From assembly GCF_965363235.1 (NCBI RefSeq), contig NC_134846.1:31010218-31074217 (forward strand): a stretch of DNA of 64,000 nucleotides. The letters are read 5' to 3'. How positions within the stretch are numbered: position 1 is the first letter of the stretch; each line of letters starts with the position of its first letter. Below the pieces are notes generated by a model, which ran no database searches, was not told where the DNA came from, and worked only from the letters and a program-made list of their open reading frames with translations. Below, one piece after another: positions 11,901 through 23,900 of this stretch. The stretch comes from Mytilus galloprovincialis. Its lineage: Eukaryota > Mollusca > Bivalvia > Mytilida > Mytilidae. The position numbers and the translations under genes are program-made.

Positions 11901-14900
11901 GTAACGTCGGGCTTAAATTAAAATATTGTTTGTTTGCAGTTTACCGACCGACCCTTGAAAATCCTCCCGACTGTGAAAATTTTATTGCTTTATATTTGAA
12001 GATTTTTTTTTAATACTTCTATTGACGCGATCCAGAACTTTGGGTCCTTTCCAGAAATGATTTAAAGTCTGGGTCAATTACGCATTTCAATTTCGGTTTT
12101 TCTTAGCTTCGCGTCAAGCGTTCATGTAACAATTTAACGATAAAGCACATGGAAATTGTTTACAGGTATCCATGAAGTCACGGAGGAGTACTTTATTACA
12201 TAATAATAACACAAAGACACACATTATTGAACAAAGAATGCTCGCAGGTACTGAAAGCTAGTTCAAAGCCGCATTTTCAACTAATAGATAAGCCATGTGA
12301 TTATGGACTTTCCGAATTGATTTTCCTCTGAGTTCAGTATTTTTGTGATTTTACTTTTTACGTTGTCGTCTCGTGTCAATTTTAAGACAGATAACAAACA
12401 AAAAAGTTTATTAGTAAACTGTTTATACAGATTCAGGCACATGTAATGATGTGTGATGATATCATTGACATTGATGCAGCGGATATTCATAACTGACACG
12501 ATAACCATTCTGTCTCAAACAAATCGGGTACAGAATCTGTGGAGCCTGACTTTATGGAACCAATTTCAGTGGTTATATAATTCGACAGCAGCTTGAAGTA
12601 TGGCATATTTTCTACAAATCGTTGTGAAGACGACAAAGATGAAACCACTCCTCCGCGACTTAAATCTTCATGGATATCTGTAAACACGCCTGTACGGAGG
12701 AAGCACAGGCACTTGTTTCTATCCATTGGAAGACCCACTATCAACGTATATTTACGAGAAAGTACCCAACTACTTTTTTTCACCTCTCCGCTTAAAACCC
12801 TTATTTCTCTGTCAATTCAGTCTCAAATTTTTTGTTCCATACACCATTCGATTCATGAAAAGTTTTTCTTTCAAGTGATATGCATTGTATTTTCCCTTAG
12901 AGTACCCCCTCGTAAATATACGTTGATAGTGGGTCTTCCAATGGATAGAAACAAGTGCCTGTGGGAGGAAGGGCTCATTTGAAATGTTAATGGATATAGA
13001 TCATGCCAAATCAATAAGAAGCAACCCTAACTACACAAAGATGTAGAGAAAATGAATGATTAGCTTGAAAAATAAATATACTCTCTCTATATTAAATCTA
13101 TCTTCGATTGCAATGAGTATGCTCCTTTAGGATAAGGGGGGCTGCCCCACTCATTGCAATTATTCTCTTTCTTACAATATTAAATATACCCAAACTGTGT
13201 GGCCTGTGTGAATTCAATTAAAACATGTCCTTAGGAGCTATGCTGCCAATTTTTTTTATGCATTAAAAACATTTCAGTACAGACCATTTACTTTTAATGG
13301 GGTGCTATGGATTTCACCCCAAACTTTAGATTTCTTTGGTTTTCTTTAAAGCCTGGCAAAAATATAACCTTATCACATATAATTAAATATTGTTAGAAAT
13401 ATGAAAACAGTCGAATGTCTTAATACTTTTTTTTCAAGTTGCCTTTTTTTCAATTGAGGAAGATTCAATGGTTATTTTTTTTTTTTATTAAAAATACACT
13501 CTTTAATACATTGTCTTGTAAATCTTTAATATCTACATTTTTCTGATGAAAATACTCTACTCATGAAAACATTCTAGTCAAGAAGCATACATGTCTGAAT
13601 ATATTTCTTTAAAACAGTTCTAGTCATAATGACATTCCTTGTTTATAAGTGTTCCAGTATTTAATAATTATACCATATTTTATGTCATAAATTGGATAAT
13701 GACACTATGTTAAAGTTTCAGTTTTGGTTAAAAAAAAATTTATCTGAAAATGCCTGTTCATTTGATGTTGGTTTTCAGCATGTCCAGTGTTTGTTGTTTT
13801 AAAATGTTTTTTTTTTTTCTTCACAAGAAACTTGGTTTAGTGTAACTGTTTGTTTAAACTGTATTTTGGCTGATAAAATAAAATATTTTTCCTACCTACC
13901 GACCCTTCAGTCTGAAGGTACAGTCGGAAAACTGCAAACAAACATATTTTTAAGGTTGACCTCAGTTAAGACTATTTTTAACGTCATTTGTACCACATTT
14001 TATTTTGACGACAAACATTTTTCAGAAGTTGAATAATCGATAGACATTTTAAGCTATTAAAATCCCATGAGGTATTTAGGTAATTTAAACTCGTTAACTA
14101 AGCGACTTTTTTAACTTTCGCCGCTCCACTAATATAAGCTCATTGTAGAAAATATATTAATTTTATACTGTACAAGCTTTAGAAACAACTTTTGCGGTGA
14201 CTTACTTAATCATTTTTCTTATAGACTTGACACTTGTTTTGGACTTTTTAATACTTTGAGAGTCACACAGAGACCAAAAGCAATTTCTATTAAATTATTC
14301 AAAGATGTGATGTCAACGTTTACAGTGATCTATAATAAAATGCACCATAGAAGCTCCACTAAATGCATGGTCCAGGAGAAACAAGTCCGGCTAGAATTGT
14401 ATTTTTTAGAATAAGAAACTGTAATTAGTTTAGACGATTGCTATTTGGTTTGCTGGTATACAATTATCATGATTATATAACTTTCCTTTATATTGTCAAA
14501 AGAGGCAGATGATATAAAGAAAATACTCAAAACTTAAAAGTCGATACGAAACCTTACGCGGAAACGGCACAAACAAAGTTATGAGGAGACACTCCGTAAA
14601 TTGTATGGACACCATCACGAATTGTGTCTCTGTCTTAACTAGCTAATGACATTTTTACCACGTCTTAGATTTTTGTTTGCCATTAACGTCGTCTGGTCTT
14701 TTTAGTACTGTTATACCACTGTCCCAGGTTAGGGGGAAGGTTGGGATCCCGCTAACATGTTTAACCCCGCCACATTATTTATGTATGTGCCTGTCCTTAG
14801 TCAGGAGCCTGTAATTCAGTGGTTGTCGTTCGTTTATGTGTTACATATTTGTTTTTCGTTCATTTTTTTGCATAAATAAGGCCGTTAGTTTTCTCGTTTG

Positions 14901-17900
14901 AATTGTTTTACATTGTCTTATCGGGGCCTATTATAGCTGACTATGCGGTATGAGCTTTGCTCATTGTTGAAGGTCGTACGGTGACCTATAGGTGTTAATG
15001 GCTGTGTCATTTTGGTCTTTTGTGGATAGTTGTCTCATTGGCAATCATACCACATCTTCTTTTTTATACTATCCCCGAATTTGCGAGTTTTGCTGAGTGT
15101 GATTTCGCTTTACTATAAGACGTGTCAGTGTTCTTTGCTATCCAGAATTAATTTATTTCGTTATGATGTTTTATTTGTAATTCTGATCGGATATTGTTAA
15201 ATCTGTTATCGTTTGCAATTGTAATTCTTAGTTTTAATATTCTATCCGTATGTAAAAGCGAAGATAATTAATCACCCAGTTCAATTATAACATTTTAGTC
15301 TGGGGCAACTTGACGTATTCGATTTTTTTTTATAGTTTCATTTAGAAGAAATATCGATATAGCTTGGTAATACGATTAATTATCTAATTACTAACACAAT
15401 TCTACTTTAAATAAATTCTAATTGTTATAGTATATAACTAATACCATAATTACAAACCTGATTTTTATACGCCCGTCGTCTTTTAGACGGGACGTATTAT
15501 GGTATACCGTTGTCCTTCTATCCGTCCGTCCGTCTGTCCGTCCGTCCGTCCGTCGTCCACACTTCGGACAATAACTCAAAAACGCTTTCACCATTTTCCA
15601 TGAAACTTTAGTGAATTGTTTATATCTATTGACGTAAGCTCCCTTTCGTTTTTTTTTAATTTCAGATTTTAAGTTTTGGATTTATGGGGCTTTATTCATA
15701 AAAAAGGGGGGATTTTCCACACTTCGGACAATAACTCAAAAAGGCTTTCACCAATGTCCATGAAACTTTGGTGAATTGTTTATATCTATTGGTGTAAGCT
15801 CCCTTTCAATTTTTATAAATTTCAGATTTTAAGTTTTGGATTTATGGGGCTTTATTCATAAAAAAGGGGGATTTTCAACACTTCGGACAATAACTCAAAA
15901 AGGCTTTCACCAATGTCCATGAAACTTTGGTGAATTGTTTATATCTATTGATGTAAGCTCCCTTTCAATTTTGATAAATTTCAGATTTTAAGTTTTGGAT
16001 TTATGGGGGCTTTATTCATAAAAAAGGGGGATTTTCAACACTTCGGACAATAACTCAAAAAGGCTTTCACCAATGTCCATGAAACTTTGGTGAATTGTTT
16101 ATATCTATTGATGTAAGCTCCCTTTCAATTGTTATAAATTTCAGATTTTACATTTCCGTGTTATGAATTTTTATGCTTAAAAAAGGGGGGATTTTCCAAT
16201 TTTGGGACAATAACTAACACTTTCACAAAATTTTATGCAACTTTGATAAATTGTTTATATCTATTGACATAAGCTCCCTTTCCATTTTTATAAATTTTAG
16301 ATTTTACGTTTTTTTATATAATGAATTTTTATACTGAAAAAAGGGGAATTTTATGAAACTTTGGTGAATATATTAATGTAACATCCCTTTTGATTTGTAT
16401 ATATTTCTAGTTGATCATATAAATTCATTTAAAGCATAAAAGACAAGTTAAAAGAGCAACGGGCGTATCATGCGCTAAAGCGCAGCCCTTTATTAACTAT
16501 ATCATACTTTGAGAAAATTTACCTGTGATGTCATTTTGTAGCGTTATTCAGTTGGTGACATTTTATGGTTCTTTTGTGCGGTTTTATGTGCTGTCCTACT
16601 TTTTGTTTTTTGTTTTAATGTTTGGTTTTATTATGTGGTTAGTCACTACTTTGGTGTTGACATGAACATCAGTAATATGGTCATTTTTATAAATTTACTG
16701 TTTGCAAAAGTATGAATTTTATTCTAAATACTAAGGATTTTTTTTTAATTCAAGGCATAGATATCCTTTGCCTTATTTAGCACAACTGTTTAGAATTTTT
16801 GGTCATCAATGCTCTTCAACTTTGTACTTGTTTGGCTTTCTTTGCTATTTTTGATCTGAGCGTCACTAGTGAGTCTTATGTAGACAAAACGCACGTATGG
16901 TGTATTAGATTATAAGTCTGGTACCGATGATAACTATTAACATGTCGAAATGTCCTATTGTAATGTTTATTTGTGTATTTCTCTGTTCTGAATGTTTTTG
17001 CATTTGTTTGTGCTGTAATCCTATCATGTAATGTTGTCATTTTGGTGTCATATTTGACATTGCCATTAAAGCGAGAGGTTTGGCTAGCCATAAAACCAGG
17101 TTCAATCCACCATGTTTTCTTAAATGTCCTGTACCAAGGCAGGAAAATGTCAGTTGTTATTTCATAGTTCTTTTCTGTGTGCGTTGCATTGTTGTTTTGT
17201 TTTTTTGTTGCACTTCAGTGTTTCTGTTGTTTCGTTGTTTTCCTCATATGGTTGATTATTTTACCTCAGTTTTAGTTTGTAACCCGGATTTGTTTTCTCT
17301 CAATCGATTTATGACTTTCAAACAGCGGTACACTACTGTTGTCTTTATTTGCCACTCCATGAAAAAAACCTAACGAAACGCACGAATAGACAAACAATAT
17401 TACAAAACTATTACATGTACATAGAAAACCGAAGACCGAGCAACAAGAATACTTCCGAAATTCGGTTGTAATTGTTGGTGCTCCGGATTGGTATAAAGGC
17501 TTTTTTATATGTGTAAATAATCAAAAATAGTTTAATATGCAACATGTCTACCTTGCCGCGTTTTTTTACTTGTCTTGTCCCTTGTCAAGTTGTTATGTCT
17601 AATTATTTTTGTTTAAATTAACCTTCTAGACAAAAAAAAAAGATAATTAATAAATAATAGAAAACAAAATATCTCAGGCATGTACCGAAAATTGAATCCG
17701 CGAAATGTTTTAAGCAATCACGTTTTGAATGATTATAGAAACTAAGAATGTCACTTTGGAGTCTTTCGCCTCTCTGTTGCAACCTCTCTAATGAATTCAT
17801 TAATATTGGTTTTAAAAGTACTGTTTAACTAAATACATTTATTGCATAATGCAACGTGAATGTTGAAGTGTGGGTGTAAGTCTTTTCCGGATAATAAATC

Positions 17901-20900
17901 TGAAAGCAGAATTATTCAACCAATGAAAAAGAAATATATTTTTGTTTAAAGATAAAACATGTATTTGTGAAATACTTTTTGTATTTAATCATAGACAACG
18001 GGGATATTCGATTGTGTTCCCTAGTTTTAATTATTATTCAAATTAAAAATTGAAAAAAAACTTACCTTCCCTTAGTGTAAAAAAAAACAATTAGTAGTAT
18101 GAATATGATGTAGTTAAAATCAATTTTTTTAATTACACTTTATCCTGCAATCAGTCAACTATTGTACAGATAAAAATGTAACATGTACTAAAATGTACAT
18201 TTTGGATTTATTTGTACTTTAACAAATAAAGTCTGCTGTTTTTAGCTTCCATGTTGATAAAGCGAATATTTCTGTTTGCGTAACAGTTCTTTAAGGTGTT
18301 CTCTTCGCTGTCCGTGTTGAAAGTATTTTTTGATTTGTATTTTAACAACTTAAGTGTTAAGTGCCACGTGAAAATTACAGGTTAACATCAATATAAGTAT
18401 ATTGCGGAAATATAAAATATGTTTGTGCTCGCTACGGAACAGGAGAAAAGCTCGTCGATCCTCGCTGTTCGTCCTGTTTCTAAAGAACGAACAATGTATT
18501 TTCTCTTTCTGACAATATTCATATATTGTTTATGTATTTGCCAGTGTTGTTTGATTAAGAATATATTTCTTTTTATTATTACATTAAGGTTCCACTAAAG
18601 TTAAAATATAGGACACTTCATAAACATCTAAACTTTGCCTGTATTTTTCAACCTATAATGAATAAAGTCATAAACTATGAGAACATATGTTCATTTAAAC
18701 ATACTTTACATATAAACACTGTGTAAATTGTAGATAAACTTGAAATTGTTATGTTGTGGCCAGACCGGTTCTTGGGGTGAACACTAAATTTTCAAAAAAA
18801 TCTGGAGACCTGCGAGACGACTTTATTTGCTTAAAATTGGTATGGACGAATACTGTTACATGTAATGCAGGGCAAGCTCATGTTGATTTGTCACATACAT
18901 ATGTTTTAATGGCATATTTGTCCAATTTCTGTATTGTACCTTCGATATTCGTTCACTTAGATACATGAAATTAACTGAAACTCGAAAATCAATACATTTT
19001 ATGAAAATACAGGCAAAGTTTAGATGTTTATGAAGTGTCCTATATTTTGACTTTAGTGGAACCTTAACCATTGGCTTATTAATGAAAATAAAGTAAACAA
19101 TGCTAGTTACTTTATGATATATTCCCGACCATTCCCAATTCGCTTTGGCAATGTCTTGACACCATCCATTGTTGGGTGACGTCTGATTAGTAAGTCTTTT
19201 TCGGTTTGTGAATCTGCAGCATTTTACAAAGCAAAATCATTCAATCAATGACAACGTAATATATTTTTTCAAAAGATAAAACAAACATTGCAACTATCGT
19301 GTGTATCAAATCACAGAAAAAAAAGGTCAGATCAAACCTATCTTATCTACTTGACCTCCGAAGACCTCTAATGGTAATTTAAGCGATATAAACATAAATA
19401 TAGATATAAATAGATACGAACTCGTGCAATTTGATGTTTCTATGTTTGTCAAATTTCATTTCATAGATTAAAAGGATATGTTAATCGTTGTGTTTCCCTG
19501 TATAAGGATGGTTTTTTTTGTAGATCGAATCAGTCAATCAAATGATTTGCCTTTGTTTCCCTTTCAATGTTTACATCTTCTTTTCCTTTAAATAACTCAA
19601 CTCGCACAATTTATGCGTTATCCATCTCTAGCCAAGGGGTTAAATTGAAATTCATATACATACGGATTCGATGTGGTCGTTTCACTTGTAGGTGAATAAT
19701 TCATCAATGTTTCAAAAGCTTATTTTGACAAAGTTGGACCATACTGTCTAAAACATCGAATTATTATTTCACTATTTCACGTTCATCAATGATTGAACAA
19801 AACACATCATATGTGAGATTTGTTTTATATATCTCGTATTTATAGCCCCTTTTAAAATAAATGCTAAAAATAACTAAAATACCATTTATCAGTTTTATTT
19901 GAACACGAATATCATTTTTATATATTTTATTTTTTTTTCAAATATAATTATGGAATGCAAAATGAATATGACAAAGTAAATATCCATTGAAAAAGTAGAG
20001 ATGTTTGAACGTTGAAGTGTGTTTGTAAGCCTTTGTCTGTTAATAAATCGTAGGACAGCATGTTAAGAAGCAAATACAACCAATGGATGAAAACTAACTT
20101 AAAAAAAAAAATAAACAATAAATGCAGTTACTGTTTGTATTTAATTACAGAAAAAAGGAGATAAAAAATGTTTTATTTTCAGGGAATGAATGATGATTGA
20201 TTCAGGCTATGGCCATGGAAAATGTTTTTATGGGCGCAGGACATTTGAGTGAAAATAATTAAACTACTAGGGGACATTTTAGCGCCGATATAAGAGCCAA
20301 TTTTAGCGCCGGATTAATCTGTTCACCTGTATATTTCATAGCCCTTACTTGGTTGAATAATACTCACCTTACTATAACCATTCCCATTATGGTGAACAAT
20401 TTAATAGTTGTCACTCAGCTATTTGCGATTTCCTTGATACTATTATCAAATTGCAAACAACCACATATTATATAAAATACAAAGTTCAGACGAGATAAAG
20501 AGAAAGAACAGTTACTAACGCAATACTGTGAACAGTATTGTACAGGGTATATCCAGATCCAATTACGGTCTCAAGGATATAAATTCCAGGCTAGAACGAA
20601 TTTAACATTTCATTTAACCTTTTAGGGCTGTATTTTATCTAGGATATATATTCCAGATTAGAACGGACTTTTAACATTTAATTTAATCTTTTAGACTTTT
20701 AGTGCTGTATATTTTAATGGACATGATATGTTTTATATTGTGCTGTCTTGAGTCAATTAATATTTCGTTTTATTAATTTATCATTATATTATTTATTATA
20801 AATTTGTTAGCAATATTTCACTAAAATGGGTACTGACAATTTTAATTTTCGCTAAAATGGCGCTTAAATGGGTTGTACTTTGGCGCTAAAACGTCAGATT

Positions 20901-23900
20901 AGTTTTCGCTAAAATGTCCTATCAATGTGCTTACTTGTCCTCCGCCGGTTTTTATATTCTTTTTTTTTCTTGTTTCACGTTTTCGTCAATTAATTATTTG
21001 ATAATTGAATACACACCCTTTGGTATATAGCGCTTAACAAAAAGAAGACCAACATAACAATTAATCATAAACATGCAGATTTAAATCAAATGAATTTTAG
21101 TAATCATCTTTTTTTTCAAGTTTTAAACTTCAGTGATTTTTTAGTCACGAATATATTCTTTTTTTTTTGCATAGTTGAATTTTTCGGTTTTTTTTATAAA
21201 GCTATATAATATTACATTTTCTATATCCATGGGTTATTGAAGAAAATAAAGCATAAAATGTAAGTAACTATATATTTCCATTCATTCTCAATTCGTTTTA
21301 ATGCAATGAATTTGACAATGTCTTGATAACATCCATATACAGTAAAACCTGTTTAAACCGAACCTCGTCGGGACTAATACTTTTGTTCGGTATTGGCTGA
21401 TGACATACATTTTCTTCCCTTTAGTTTGAAGAGTACACATGGCACTTTCCTCCTTTAAATGTTTATGAAGAAATCACTGGTAGATATTTTTCAATATTGG
21501 TAACGTTTTTCATTTTTAAATGTTTTTTTTTTTTGGCGGGAATGAAATAAATAATGTTTTAAAAGATCAAAACAATAAGATTATAAAACTCTTGAACCTG
21601 TATTTGATAGACACAAATATACTGTTTAACGTGAAACAAGAATGGTTTGATATAAAGGGAACTTTTGAGAGTTTAGATAAAAAGCAAATATCAAGTTAAT
21701 ATTCGGGAAAATCCGAAACTGAGGTTGCTATAGTTACAAAACTAAGTCGTTGACCCCATTTTTGTCCACCATATTTTGTTCCTCAAATCATGAAATACTT
21801 TCACACAAAATTTTAACGAAAAATCACTGGTAGAACTGAATAGGCAGTTTGGTCTTTAAGAACATTTTTGGTTTATGCAGATTTTCGGTTTATACATGCA
21901 TGAACTGGTTTAGCCAGGTTTCACTGTATTTGACAATGTCTTGATAATACATCCATATACTGTTATAACACGTCATAGAAGTGAAAGTATCGGATTTATT
22001 TTACTGGGAAGTCACGTTATTTCATTGCATGTAATGGCATAATACATTTTGATAGAGGCTTACGGAAGAAATAACAATTATCTCCCTTTCTACATTTTCT
22101 ATAGATTTTACACAGATATTTGTGGCATGCCCTGGAAATCAACAGTCAATATTGACCACTTGGAAAAACCCAAGCACGGGAATGAACTATGACATTGAAA
22201 ACATTAAAAACCCGTGTACCAACATGAATAATCAACACATTAGGAGTACAATGATTGACAAATGGGGTGTGTTACCTATTGACCAGGTAAACTATTATAT
22301 AACTTATAGATAATTTTACTTCCTAACAGGTATAAATTCAATCTAGTCATTCCTTAATCGAATGGATTTTGTTTATTCGAGAGCGTACCTGACGAGTCAG
22401 ACGTCTTATTACATGTCTATCCTGTTACACATGTATTATCATTAATATGGTTATATTTATAAATGAAGTGTTAACTTTACCATTTTTTTTTTCGAAATAT
22501 TAAGGATTTTTTTATCCCAGAAATAAATTAACGTAGCTGTATTTGACAAAACTTTTAGGTCTTTCTACCTTTCAACTTCGTACATTCTTTAGGCTTTTTT
22601 TCTTTTCATATTTGAACATCGCTGGCGAGTCTTTCGTAGACGAAACCCGAGTCTACCTCATAAAATTTCTATCCAGGTATCTATAATGATTACATTCAAA
22701 ATGGATTACGGTAGAACTCCTCTCGACTTATGCATTTATGTTTTGTAATATGTAATATACTACAAAGATTTGCGATGTTTTAAGCATTGCACATAAAACA
22801 GGGCTACATTTTCTGAAGATACACATCATTGTTTGTGTATTAATCATATCTTTCAACTCATAAAAGCATGTGTAATACCCTTGCGTATTTACTTTAAGAC
22901 TCAATACTGCATTGAAATACATCTGAATTCAAAGTTATATTTTCATTTCAGGTCAAAGTTGAGCTATTTAAAAATGGAGAACTAACTGTACAGATTTACT
23001 TTGATGGTCATGGTTCAACAAATTCTGATTGGTTTTCAAAAGATCGACTTCGTTCTAATTCGTTCAACGACTTGACTCAGTCGTCTATCACCAATTTGTT
23101 TTCAATGGACGGGTAATAATAGTCAAAGAGAGAGAGATTTATTGCTATTTTACATATGTTCCAGCCTTAAAAAGATGTTCTTATATCATCGGCAACCTAA
23201 GACCTTGCGTTTCTCTCCATATTGTGACTTTGTTGCTCTATATCCATCGCAGGTGCACTGATTGGCATATTAGTTATTTAGAACAGGGTTTATTGATTGG
23301 GTGTGATTGGACTTTTTTTTAGTACAGCGACTACATTTAGATCGCATTCGTTGATTGGTTAATATGTTAATAAAGAATAATAAAAAAGTATAAAAAAGAT
23401 ACCGACCTCCGAGTCAAATTCAAAAATAAAGCGTCTACAAAAACTGACAAAAGCAAGCGCTATCATTCAGACAGTCGGTTTTTCTTAAATTTTTAATCGT
23501 TTCAAAATATATACTTTATAACCTCCACAATGTTATGCTAATAAACAGTATGGTTTTTGACCATTGATTCGCATTGTTGTCTCATTTGCAATCATATTAC
23601 ATTTCGTTGTTTATTAATAACTAAATAATAGATACAGCGATAATAAAAATCTACATAATGACTCTGTCTCTGTTTATTTTTACAACAAGTATAATAATGT
23701 ATCTCCTTATTTTTGTAAACAGGCATCCAAATTATGGCCGCCATTTATTCATCAGTAAAAGATCCGGAGGTTGTAATGCAGACTATGGTTGGTTGGTAGT
23801 GATCGACATCTCTGATGCCACTAGCCGTTATTGTAACTTTGATAGGCTACCAGGAAAGGCTTATCCATATATTTTGTATGGCGCTGATCATCATGTGGCA

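Larger units (their letters stand above)
8661..14131 (-). mobile_element. 5.5 kb TIR element carrying a FEN1/PIN-like ORF
   Basis: The terminal inverted repeats begin TAGTGGAGCGGCG at both ends. A second inverted block of about 40 bp lies just inside (TTTAAATTACCTAAATACCT, then TTTTAATAGCT). ATATA flanks each end (8656-8660, 14132-14136) as a possible target duplication. Inside lies the 9450-11324 minus-strand coding region. A separate TTAA-flanked element (11922-13949) sits inside it, so about 3.4 kb is original. No DDE-type transposase is visible. The ORF family is the likely passenger or motor protein, which is inference. Confidence 0.65.

Noticed and set aside
12487-12982. Overlapping frames on both strands sharing KYTLIVGLPMDRNKCL
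   Set aside because: The shared peptide arises because the two arms of the 12703-12969 inverted repeat read the same on opposite strands; not a gene.
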